Shown here: piece after piece, positions 14,168 to 26,600 of the stretch
Layout: every line of letters starts with the position of its first letter
How positions within the stretch are numbered: position 1 is the stretch's first letter
Origin: Mugil cephalus
Taxonomy: Eukaryota; Chordata; Actinopteri; Mugiliformes; Mugilidae
Direction of reading: 5' to 3'
Assembly (NCBI RefSeq): GCF_022458985.1
Contig: NC_061783.1
Location: forward strand, 17,579,913 to 17,643,912
DNA length: 64,000 nucleotides
Position numbers and translations under genes: made by a program
Notes under the pieces: model-generated
What the model saw: the letters and a program-made list of their open reading frames with translations, nothing else
The model's database searches: none
What the model was told of the DNA's origin: nothing

Positions 14168-14217
14168 ACCCTAACCCTAATGCGTTAACCCTAACCCTAA
14201 CCCTAACCCTAACCCTA
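14168..14217. repeat. Interstitial telomeric repeat, CCCTAA orientation
   Basis: Two CCCTAA units, a short interruption (TGCGTT), then five further perfect AACCCT units. This is the vertebrate telomere hexamer lying inside an intron. A shorter tract in the opposite orientation lies at 21913. Confidence 0.9.
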
Positions 14218-16016
14218 GGTCCATGCAGGCATCTACCAACTCTTTTTTACCATCTTTGCTGAAAATAATGCAGACAGTGAACCCAAATATTAAAAAGGCT
14301 TTTACAGATAAATAAGTGGCTGAAATTGCTAAAAAAATAATTATTTGTGGTTTCAGCCACTAGGACCTACCTCTTTAAAAAATGCTAATCGATTGAATCT
14401 ACTGCAAATATCACAATATTGAGAAAAGCCACTTCAGTGTAAGGATTTGTTAAATTTTTATAGCTGTAATGGAACATCTTAAGTCAAATATTAGCAACTG
14501 CATTTTTTCTGTTTTGTGTTGTCTTTTAATAACAGTAATTGTGCACTTATTAGATTTCAGGCGCAGTTGCTCTGCCTCATTAACATGCAGGGAGTCTCGT
14601 GCGACACACTTCTCGCTACTCACGATATGAAACACACAGGAATGCACCGCGAGTCGTTGTTATTTAGCTGCAGTTTACCTAGCAGCCACAGACACACTGA
14701 CTCAGTCATTCACTCATACATATGCAAATCCTCATTTGGTTTTTTTTGTTTTTTAAATATTCTTTTTTGATGTTCCAACGACCCGTACAGATTCACAAAA
14801 ACGCATATTTTCTCACTTGGCTCCTCAAGGTTGTTGGCTGATAGGGTGCCGGCGTACAATCTGAGATATTAACCTGATTCCACGAGGCTAAAATGGATCA
14901 TGCTGAGAATGAACGAGCAGAACTCTTTTTTCGCTCTATTGGGGTTTTTTTTTCTTTTACATGAATTTTCACTAATGTAACGAAGGTCCTTGATTCGTCG
15001 AGTATCTAAATCTATTTTTATCGGCCAAACAGCCATTTCTCTTTAGCTGCTGCATCTATGAAGTGTTCCTCAATAGATTTGATTGTACGTGGCAGTGGTT
15101 GTATGTAACTTCGGACAAAATCTTCTGCAAAGAAATTAAAATATCTATGTGATATGAAAATTCTAATATCACTAGAAAATATTAGATTAGAATGTGTGTG
15201 GCTATTCCAAGGGCTCAAGCAAATTCAGAAAAGCAGACAATAGCCAGATACTAGAGGCTGAAACCAGGAAGAGTTTTCTTTTCATTGATTTTTCTTTTTC
15301 ATTGATTATCGTGATTTTAGCGGCTTTTAGTTTTCTGTTAAATTACTAATTGGTTAAGTGACCAAATTTTCAGCTCTAATGAGGCTGCACCAACCCTGAA
15401 ATATATCAAGACAGACATTTGGTGTTGCGAAATACATGCGATACAAACCTACACTGCGGCTTGGCATGTTTGCCTTTGGAATCTATATGAGAGAGGGCAG
15501 CGCGCTCAAAGGAACACTGCAGAGCAAGAGCAGAGAGGAAGTAGAAGAGAGCGAAGGAGACACAGCAGGCCCCGCTGTTTGTTGTTGGAGACAAAGTGCT
15601 TTTAAATGATTTACTTGTTCCCTCATTAAAGAACAGCAGCCGGGTTCTCAGACGGACCAAAAACCTGCGTGTAGACGGGCACGTGAGCCCGGTTCCTGAT
15701 GCACGGGCCCGAGTTGCGGTCGTGCATTATCAAGCGCACACGAATGCGCAAACAGCAGACACGGAGACGGAAGTGGGTCAGACCAACCGGCTCGGTCTCA
15801 CTACGTCTGAAACATGCAAAAGGTCCTGCTGTTTTACATTAGATACACTGGATGGACATGGACACACACACACAACCCTGAGAATAGTGAAAAAAACAAT
15901 AGATCTACGCTACAAGTGAATATATTTACTCTAAAGCGCAACACGCGCTCTGTTGAACATGTTATTTATTTTCTTGGTTAAAAAAACATGAAAACTCTAT
16001 TTTATAATTGTATCAT

Positions 16017-16135
16017 ACACAGATCCGGCATATCATTATGACCACCTTGCTGTTATTGTGCCTCCAAAACAAGTGTGACTCATCAGAGAGTGGACCTGGG
16101 CCTTCTGAGGGTGTCCTGTGGTGTCTGGTATTTAA
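16017..16135. mobile_element. Truncated copy of the TIR element family
   Basis: It starts ACACAGATCCGGCATATCAT followed by TATGACCACC and continues into the TTCTGAGGGTGTCCTGTGGT segment typical of the family, then stops. The second terminus is absent. Confidence 0.75.
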
Positions 16136-16439
16136 TGTCGGGACTAATTGACGTACATCTTCACAGACAGTCTCTTAAGATTTAAGATTTTCATGCGAAG
16201 CGAATCTGGACGCAAGGTCCCTGAGAAATACATTTTTCACGTATTTGGCTGCACATCCATCCTCAGCATGTATGCGCGTACAGGGGAGGCTGCACCAAAG
16301 CTCTGTCAGCAAGGGGAGGAATATCAGAGGCAGACAAGGCCGTCTTTTAGCCCCGACGACAATGTTTGCGCACGTACGTGTGCGTCCGTTAGCTGCGTTT
16401 TGATTCATACTACGCTGGATCTACAGCACGCTCTGAGCT

Positions 16440-16900
16440 CTAACAGTGACGTCCATTCACATCTTGGCGTCCGGGTCTGAGAGTACCACTGTTAGCGGAC
16501 GCCAACATCAGCAAATGGAGCCCCGGTGGATTCGAACGGCGAGCGAAGGAGGTCTGGGTCTTGTCACTCACGGGGGGGGGGGGGGGGGGCTAAATAAACG
16601 AGCGAGAAGATTAACCGCAGGCGCATTTTACGCCGTGCAAATAAACAAGCAGAGAGAGCTGGATGCGGGAACGGGGGGGAGGGCCGAGGAGGACGGCGGG
16701 ATGAAACGTCGGGAGGCGGAGAGACGAGGCGGGGAGGAAGAGCAGGACGGGAGGTTGAACTCTCCCTTAAGTGGCCGTTTGTTCCCCCATCTGTTTACAG
16801 ACACCATTCGGCCGTTGCCCGCTCGACTTAAAGGAAGAAGGAGAGCATTGATGCGGAGGTTTCCATTTGGTTTCTTGTAAAACGCAGTATGAAATATGAG
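16440..16900. promoter_or_regulatory. CpG-rich, G-rich stretch upstream of the first visible exostosin exon
   Basis: The region is visibly richer in G, C and CpG than its surroundings, including a run of about 18 G at 16571-16589 and GGCGGG/GGGCGG-like boxes around 16690-16740. Open frames crossing it are of low complexity and do not resemble a protein family. It could be a CpG island or alternative promoter about 0.8-1.2 kb upstream of the exon at 17640. No core promoter motif is decisive. Confidence 0.3.
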
Positions 16901-17639
16901 CACGAAGCAGGCGGACCTCATCCGGCCCGGCAATGAGGGCCACGCGCCACATTTCGTACTTGGCACCAGTTCAGACCATCCGCAGCACAAATCAGTGCCG
17001 AGCAGAGATTAGGGCATATTTACTCATGAGCTCAGTGATGGATACGTTTTTTTCCAACGTACAGTAGCTATCTGAGCCGGTGCCAACGTGTCTGCGCGGG
17101 GAAGATTTATGACTGCACATAATCTGAGTCATTATGACTAAATATCAAAAATGAAAAGCCACAGAAATCCTGGTTTATTTTACGGGTGGCAGATATTAAA
17201 TATGATGCATTAGTGGGAGCGTTAGTCCCCACGCCGGCAGACTGTTTATTAGATTTGTTTGCTGCCGTTTGGTTGTTCCAGGAGATAAGGGCTTCACACT
17301 GTGAGCATCTTTCGCTCTGCACCATTTTGATCTTTGTATCAATATTAATCTTCCCATTAGCATATTAACATCAGACTCTCTGCTGACTTCTCTTCACATT
17401 GTAATCTTTTGCAGAGACATAACTCTGCAAGACGCGTGCAGAATAGGGGAATTACCACAGCTCCAGAGCTGCTCTTAATAATAGAGATGGGTCAAAGGTC
17501 ATCCTACAGCTAACAATTAACAAATCTCGTCCCCCGTGTATATCGTCTGCACACATAATTTTGCCATACCAGTTTTATTCGTACTCCGTACACATGAAAT
17601 CATGATTAATGTATTTAATTCGCTCTTTCCCTGTCTTAG

Positions 17640-20600
17640 GTTTGACTACCAGGAGCTCCTCCACAACTCCACCTTCTGTTTGGTGCCTCGGGGCCGACGC
17701 TTGGGATCTTTCCGCTTCCTAGAATCACTGCAGGTAAATATTTATAATATTCTCCCTAATACACACCGTCGGCTGCACTTTCTCATAAATTATCAGAGCT
17801 TTACACCTGATTCCTCGATGTGAGAAGACCAATTAGTCCAATTTGTGTTTGTACTGTGAGCTACGGGGTTCAGACACAGATTTCACGAGAGATTAGCTGT
17901 ACTTGTTGTTTTTGTTCATGCTTTTCTCGCTGATTTTAATTGGGTTTACACAGCTGGGTTACTTTATTTATTATTTATTTAAGTCAGATTTAGCAATATC
18001 TGAATCACGGTCTGACAGTTGATGCACAGTTCACTAATGGCTGTAATGTTCAAATCTGTAGCTTTGCTTTTTTTAGTCAATTGGTTTTCAGACTCCATAC
18101 AAAGTCTGCACTCTTTTTTTATTCTATTTTATTTTATTTATTTATTTTTATCTTTTATACTCTTGATATTTGTCTTCCACTCTGTATGCTGTTGCAAACT
18201 GCAGTTTCCCTGTTGCTAATTCTAATTTTAATCCTTCACGGATAATTTTCCGTCCAATTAGCTCTTCAGCTTAGCGAAACGGTGCACGACACAAGAAACT
18301 AAAATACATCTTTACCTAATCTGAACATTCAAATACACAAGTGTTTCCACAGCAGCACAATAACGAATGTAGTGTAGACCCACCGATCATCACGGGATTC
18401 AGGAAAGGCTAGCGCTGGAGGAAGGCTCGTAGCCCTCCCTAGCTTCCTAGCCTTCCAGCTAATTTTAGCTCTTCCGGTTTCCTCCTGTGAGTGATGAATA
18501 AAGTTCCTAGTCGTGCCAGTGTCTGGCTGTTACCAGACATGTCAAGTGAGTTCCTGATGGGCTGCCGGCTGATGAACTACATGTCTGCATGTAGTACAAC
18601 TTTTAGGCCCAGACAGAGGAGATCTGAAGCAGTGTCCTTGGTGGTTTCTGCTTCTATGATCTACAGTATGTTGTAGTTACTCATCAATGTTATGAAACGC
18701 TGCGTGCACTCTCAAGCATAAATTATTCGCCGGGCAAATATAGCAACATACCACTGACTGAGAGTTATGTTCTTCGTGGAATCCTGTGCAAGTACTTCAG
18801 GACTCTCCCGTTGCTCAAAAGGCCCACATGCGCAAACAGCTTTGTGCTAACACAGCAATTATAAAAACATTAGCTGCTGTATTTCCCTCCGCATTGTTTG
18901 AGCGGCCAAATTGCGCTTTTACAGGAAACAGACGAGCCTGAATGCGATCCAGCTCGCATACAGTTCAATCAACACCGAAGTGCACAGGATGCAGAGTGTT
19001 TACGTTCCAGAGCCGCGGTTTACGCAGTCTTTTTGGTTATTGACACCTTAATGGTCACATCTGCAAGTTGTTTTCTCCCGGACCATTGTGTTGCCTTGAA
19101 TCCAGATCTCGCCGTTAAAGGCTTTATTTGCCATTTGCTGGGGCCTTTAAAATGAAAATGGGTCCATTAACGCACACGGACGCAATCGCGCACTTATGCA
19201 AACACTGGAATCATTCGCCCCATCAGTGAGACGTGCACAATGGAGGAAAACCGCATGCAGTCGAGCGAGGGGAGATTTCAGAGCTGCCGCAGATCCCTCT
19301 CTGCCACCCAAGTCGATGGTCTCACACCAGCAGCGCAGGAAGCAGCAGTAGTGGCTGTTTTTAGACTCGCCCAACGCTGAACTCTCTGGCTGCCACAATG
19401 TTCCCTGGCTGCGCAGCTCTCCGGCGTTGTGTGTTCGCGTTGCAGAGTGTGTGCGTGTGTGAATGGCCCCGGAAGCATCCATAGGAGTGGCAGCCTGCCC
19501 TACCGCTGATGTCTGCTGAACGGACAAATCCACACACAACCCACTTGGCTTGGCAGCAGTCAGCGGTCATGGTCCCTTTCTCTTCCTGCCTTCCCTCTTT
19601 GTCTTCCCATTCTCTTGTTCTCTCCTCCCTGCCATCCTCTTCTCTTTTCCATTCAAGCCACTTTTTTTTTTTTTAAAGATTGTTCGGTTGTGTGCTCCTC
19701 TTTTTTTGTTTTTAAATATATTTCGGTGCCAGACGAGCCCACAAAAGAACTGGCAATTACCACTGTGGTAGGAAACTTGCTGCCAGCTTTCCAGCGTACG
19801 CACATACACACACACTCACGGAGACACATATTTGCACACTCCTCCACCTACACAATCGCTCCAAGGCCTCCCCTTCTTCATCTCCCAATGCAAACAAACC
19901 AAAAACAACTACACGCACAAGCACGGAGACTTTTATATTACCCCACCTCCGGGCAGAAGGGGCTTCAAAATGTTAGAAACTCGCCCTCAAAGAGCCTCAT
20001 CTCTCGGGGGCGCGGACTCGGGCTGCATTTCAAATCTAGAGGCCTTGGATTATCACTGTGGGAGCCTTTTTTTTTTTTTTTGACCTTGTCCTAACCTGTG
20101 GCAAATTCCAACACCTAGACGCACGAACAAGTCCTCCTATTTGCTCGAGTGTCCTTCAGCTGGTTTATTCTCAGATGAAATGCATGAGCCTTGTAACCCC
20201 AGTGGGCTGGAGAGTGTGTTTGATCTGCAGCGTTTCAGCTGCCGATGCCGTTCTCTTGTGGTTTAATTAGGGAAAAAAAAAAAAAAAAAAAAAAATGAAA
20301 AAAATAAAAAAAAGCCAGACCTATCAACACCCCAGACCACGGTGGGTATAAAGAAAGAAAGAAAGGCTAGGATGTGAGTTGCAGCTATTGGAAAATGGGG
20401 TAAAAAGAGGGAGAAGATGATAGATTTACAGAGGAGGTGGAGACCAAAGGGGGCTAGTGAAGGAGGGGAAAAAAAAAAGTGGAACAACATCAAAAGCCTG
20501 TCAGGGAATGAGGGGAATGAGGGGATAGGGAGAACATCAAAAATCAGCTTCAATAAAGCGTTACGCCTTGACGTGTCAACTGGTTCCTTCGTATTCTCCT

Positions 20601-23600
20601 CCCATCTCTTCATCCCCTTCAGTCTACCTTTTTCCACTTTCCCTCCGTGGTTGTACCTAATTAGTGCACAAAAGAGTCAGCCCTGTCAGCCACATCTGTG
20701 TTTGCATGTATGTGAATGGCAGTCTTTAACAAGCCTCCGGGGCTTCCTGGGAAAGGAAAGATAGAAGTTATTACTCATCCCAGCCACCCTATAGGGGTCG
20801 TGCACGCACACGCACGCGCACTCTTACACATGCGTTTACAAAGGAGCATTGATCACATTATCTGCTCGGCCTGGGACATCTCAGTGCCAAGCAGCTGGAG
20901 CCCAACTCACACAGATTGCATTGTAGCCATGCAGCTGTAGTGCGTTATATTATGTTGTTTACTGGCAGTAGTAAGGGAATCTGTGAAAGGATCGAGTTAA
21001 AGTGCAGCTGATAGCGGCATATATATTCATTTGAGTTGTCATTTGAGTCGAGCCTCCCTAAAGATCGTCTTATTTCTGTGGGTCACCAGGCGGCGTGCAT
21101 CCCGGTGCTGCTGAGTAATGGCTGGGAGTTGCCATTTTCTGACGTCATACAGTGGAACCAGGCGGTCATTGAGGGAGACGAGAGATTACTACTCCAGGTA
21201 AGGCTCACGAGATTCATACGGTAGGACATCCTGACGGTCATCAGTGGGCGCCCAAGGCCTTAGCGTACCTGTGGACTCCCACTCACCAGTCTATACGTTC
21301 AACAAGTCGGTGATCGATGTTTGCATATAAAGATGGATAAAGAACTCAATGCAAAGTCATCCAAAAGAATTTATGAACAGTGGATTTTAAGCTGCTGGCT
21401 CCGGCCATTGCCAACTTGGCAGTCCCTGACTTCAAGCCCCAGTTAATTTAAGAGCAAAGAGCAAGGAGTTAGTGTCTGAGCGAAGTGGGCGCCTAGCCAG
21501 GCATCTAGCAACTGAACATCCTTCTATTATATGGAACTGTTAGCCCAGTTATAATTTAAATCATCCATTCTACTTAATTGTCATGAATACACAATGAATA
21601 CAAACTGTAAATATGACTTATTTCTGCTGTAAACATGGACGTGTACAGTGACTTTGGAATCAGGCTTAAGAGACCATTTGAGAAACTGCGTTTCTTTCTT
21701 GACAAAAAACGTTGCTTCATGGTGTGGACACAAATTTTTACCCAGCCAAACAATCTGGATAAATTGAAGCTATGTGTTTACACCTATGGTCTACCATCTT
21801 GCTCTCTGACACTTTCTTTTTTGGATTTCAATACTTCCTTCTAATACTAAGTTCCTTTTTTATCCAGAGCATCAGAAACTTTTCTTAGATGCTTTCTAGG
21901 TTCCGTTTTGCCAGGGTAAGGGTTAGGGTTAGGGTTAGGGTTTGAATTTACAGAAGCATAGTTATATTTCCACCACAAGCAATGGGTTGTAGGTTACCAC
22001 ATCACTGGCACTATGGTTGCTTCACTCTGCTCGACTTAAATCCCATCACTACTGATGCGCTGGTCTACTGTGTAATACATCGACGTGCCGCTGATCAACT
22101 GAATCATCCTTGTGTGAGGCTTGACTGTTATTGATTTTCATTTATGTGAAAGTCACGCTCTCCAGGGTTAAAGAAGAAAGCACATATTTCTGTGATTGGT
22201 TTATTGATGGCTGAAAGACAGTATATGTCTGAGTTTAATCAGTTAGCTTCTTAAACTTTAGACTTAGACTCAACTTTATTGATCGCTTTAGGACGACTCC
22301 CTCAGGGAAATTGTATTTCCAGCAGATATATACAATAAAAAAAAAGAAATAAGAGAAATAAACTATGTTCAATGAATGATAAACCCTTAACAGATTCAAT
22401 TGTAAATTAAATTTAATGTCCAGAATTAATTCTCCACATAAATGTCACCCACTTTTGGCATTGTGCCATTATGTGAGAGTGACAAACAGAACATATGAGG
22501 CCAAAGAAATAACCAATACAGCGTAGGGAAACTCCCTGCGTTTTCCTGTACATCTCTGTGATACCAGTAAACGGGTTCACTCGGTTTAAATATAATCACG
22601 GACATTGGAAAACATCCACTATGTCGGGCTTCAAAGCTGGCATTACCTGTATCAAACGGTGTACTTACAGCTCGGAGCCCCTGTGAGATTAAACACCCAT
22701 AAAAGCCTTAATCCAGCTCCATTTCAAAAGCACTCACGGCCTCGTCATCACACAGACACGCAAATAAACACAATGAGCGAGCAAAGCCGGCTCTCTCCCA
22801 GCTACAACCTTTATCTCTCCCCCTCACACAAATTACATCATGTCTCCTCCGCATTGATCCGCTTCGATCCTGACCGCTGGATTGGCATTCAGCTAATGAA
22901 CAGGAACAAAACCCCGCGAGCTGAGCGTTTTCAAATGAGGGCAGCATCGGATTGAATGAGGTGTCCGCATCAGTGCCGTTTCTGCACACGTGGAGCGACA
23001 CACGGTATATTACGCGGATACACCGGTTGTTTATGATCTCAGGGCAAGGCTGAGCGAGCACTCCAGACATAAAGGACAAGGCTGTAGCGACGCTATCCTT
23101 CAGATGTACTGAAAGAAAAGGAGTAAACATGGCAGAGAGTAAAAGGTGGGTGAAGAGAAGCCGAGGGTGAAATAACGAGGTGATTAATTAACAAAAGGAA
23201 GATGGAGATAAAGAGATTCATGGCCTCGTAGCCTCTTTAATTGGTGTTCATTAGAATGTGTGCAGGCTTTAAAGGAGTCAACCACTCCAGCGTTTCTCGG
23301 CTCAATGTAGGTTTCTTCTGCTTTGACAGAGTTCAACAGCTTAACATTCTCTAAGTGATTAAATCAATTTCAGAGATTCATTTGAAACCCACAGTTTAGC
23401 CCTGACTAATACATATTCTAATTATCTGAAAAACAGGCCCCTAAAATAAGCTCCGTGCCAAATGTTTTTGGGTGGCCGGATTAAGCCAATTTTAAGAGAG
23501 AAAAGGGAAGATTTGCTTTTTCCAGTGTTCCATTTAACTGAACCTGTTCTCATCTTTTCATTTCAGGTGCCATCTACGGTGAGAGCAGTAGGAAATGAGA

Positions 23601-26600
23601 GAGTCCTGGCCCTCAGACAAAGGACCCAGATGTTGTGGGACGCCTACTTTTCCTCTGTGGACAAGATAGTCCTCACCACGCTGGAGGTCAGCCCGAAAAC
23701 CTCAACTCACCCAGCATAATAAGGCCCAGTCGCAGAAACAAAATTCATCTCCGAGTTTCTTTTTTGGTTCGAGGAGCTCGGTGCGGCTGTGACCAGACCA
23801 GCCGATAGACTACTTTATATTTCAGCGACACCATTCCCTGTGGCATTTTATCCACAGCATTGCACATTATTCATATATTGGCATTTCCAGAAGAAGCAAA
23901 ATCCTTGCATTAATGTGGTTTTCTGTTTCAGTTTGCTGCTTCTAGTTCCAAGCAGCTTAGGTGCGCTACGTTCAAAATTACGAGAGTTTTGGGGCTGATT
24001 TATCCCTGAATTCACCCCGATTGACAATCAGTGGAAAAATCCCACCCGGACCTCGCTCAATTCGAGGTTTGACGCGGTTCATTTGGCAATGTGATATTTG
24101 GGATTTAACATGTGGATGGTTACATCAGCACGTTGACAATAACCAATGAGAGAATTTAGTCCACGAAGACACGGAGAGGCCAAGCAATGTAAACGTCCCA
24201 GCCCTCGAGACAGCCCATGCTGACTGAGTCTCCCCAACCATTTTCTCATCCACACCCAATCCGCCTTTTTTTTTTTTTTTTTTCCCTCCCTCTCACAGCG
24301 CAGTGTTACAGAGCCACTGTGATATTCTATCGGTTAGTTTGGCAGATGGCGCGCCGGCTTGCACGAGTACGAACCAGTAGAAACACAGCAAGTTGTTGCA
24401 CTGCGGTGTCACTTTAGGTCACATCCACTTCCCTGTGAGATCATGGAGGCGCTACATTCAATGCCCCGCCGCGCGATGACCGCACATGTTGGGCATTACA
24501 GTGTGTGATGCAAGCCGAGTAAACAAGCGCGATTTAAAACTTATGCAGTCTGAGCCCAGCTTTAGTTAAGGTTAGTAATGCAAGACCAGGGGTAGGAGCG
24601 TGGCAGACGTTTCTAGTCATTTGACACTGGAAATATGCTATGTTCTGGGCTTTTTCAAAGTTAAACACCCACTCGCCCAAGCTTCTCTCAGCAACGAACA
24701 AGTGTGTTTCTACTCTAACAACTTCATTGTGAGACGACACATCAGTTATCGGTTACGACGTGGGAGAACGGTTCTAGAAAGCATTGTTCCTCCAAAACAG
24801 TTGTGACTCATGAGGGTGTCCTGTGGTGTCTGGCAGCAGAACGTTGTTAGTGGGGGCCTTCCGGGTCCTATGGGTTGAGGGGTGGGGAATCTGTGGCCCA
24901 TCCCAAAGATACTTAATCAGTTTGAGATCTAGTGAATTTGGAGGCCAGGTCAACACCTTGTGCTGTTTTTCATGGTTTTTGAGTAGTTTCTGCATCCTGC
25001 TGGAGATGGCTGCTGCCATCAACAAGTGTCATTGCTATGGGGTTGAGGTGCAAGGTCTGGTCGTGGTGGGTGCTACATGACTAAGTAACATCCACATGAA
25101 TGCCAGGTCTAGATGTTTCCCAGTAGAACATTGCGTTGTCACAAGACGGTTAATGTTTTTCACATCGCCTGCGAGTGGTCATAATGTTACGGCGTGTCAG
25201 TTCACCAAATCTGAACCGAGTGCAAAACAATCCACTGAATTCCGATTAGATGCTGCTGCAAACCTTCAAGGTTATATATCCTGAACTCTAGTTACAATTC
25301 AAGTTGCGTCGTGTCAGGATTTTATCTTCTAGTTCATGTGACGCTGCTGCACACCTAACAAATGTTTTGAAACTCTAAATACTCTGTGTTTTCGCTACCA
25401 TTCAGATCTATTCAAAGAAGCGCAGCCCGTAACCTTTCCAATGAAAACATCTACAAAAAGAAGCCACGGCCATAAACACAGGTTTTATGTTGAACACAGG
25501 GCTGGAGTCGCTGCCTGTCCGCGTTTTACTGCCAGCGCGCTATCATCAGTCCTCTTTCAGAAAGCCTCTGCAAACGTTTTCACATTTGAATCAAACTACT
25601 CTTGTATCATTATGATTATAGGGTTGGATCCCGGTTCATGCTAGAGCATTTCCACTCTTTCACTATCTCTGCTTTGTGCTGGTCTAAGGAACATTTCAAA
25701 GCAGTCCACAGCCGACCACCTTAAGTCTCAGAGAAATCCCCTAATGTATAGAAATGATATATTATTACACTGCAAACATCAGTCTGAACCTGTCAGTCTC
25801 TGCCTCGCTGCATACCATGATCAGACTTAGAAACGTCTTTTTTAAATGCTAAGTCAAGTCAAGAAAAAGAATGAAGAAAAGTTTCATAAACGATTGAAAT
25901 GGAGAGCCACTCTCGTTATTTTTTCCCTGATAGTCACAGTTCTCTTCATCCGTCTTTCTCACACAGCATTTTTCTCAGCTCATCTTTTGTTTTGAGCTTT
26001 CTGCCTTTGAACACGCCGCAAAATAATGTACTTCAAAAGTAGCTGCTCCAGCTAAGAGAAAGTCGTTTGAAGGTTGGCCCAAGGGTTAGGTGGTGCATGA
26101 AAAAGAAATAACAACCCCCTTATATGAGCTGGATTTGCAGGCGCTGCCAATGTCAGTTTTAGCACTTCAAAATGTAGGCGAATAGCAGATTTAGATTTTA
26201 GAAATCACACAGCGAGCGGTGGACGTTGCAATCTGATGTTCATAAAGGCCAGCTTGGCATCCCCTCGTGTATTCCTGTTGGGATTTGTGCCAGTGATAGT
26301 AAGGGAGAGGGTCTGGAGGTTGTTGATAAGCTGCTTATGTACAGTACATACAGCATACAGAGGGGAACCTCTCCCCAAGAGAGACAGCTGCACAGTCAAG
26401 CTGAGGTCAGTGACACTGAGTGTTGGCCGCTGCATGGACACCCCCTGTTGGCGCACCGTGGGAAGTGCAGGAACCATGTCATTAGGATATGCATTACAAA
26501 TGCATAAAAAAGTGTGTCAAGCCTTGAACTGCAGTGCAGTTTATATTAAGCTCCAAAACTCCCATCCACCGACTTAGAAAATAATAAGAAAAAAAAATAA

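Larger units (their letters stand above)
1..17639 (+). other. 3' part of intron 1 of the EXT1-family gene (no coding exon seen)
   Basis: The first recognisable exostosin exon begins at 17640 and corresponds to exon 2 of EXT1. The large first coding exon of that family (about 320 codons) is absent from this stretch, and no open frame here resembles it. I therefore read 1-17639 as intron, consistent with the very large first intron of vertebrate EXT1. It holds poly-T runs (30-34 and 69-100 region), microsatellites, several mobile-element copies listed separately, and CpG-richer patches near 640-1100, 4260-4500 and 16440-16900. Whether it contains enhancers cannot be judged from one sequence. 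Confidence 0.75.

Noticed and set aside
16446-16990. Open frames on both strands through the CpG-rich region as a possible first exostosin exon
   Set aside because: No transmembrane anchor or GT47 motifs; composition-driven open frames.
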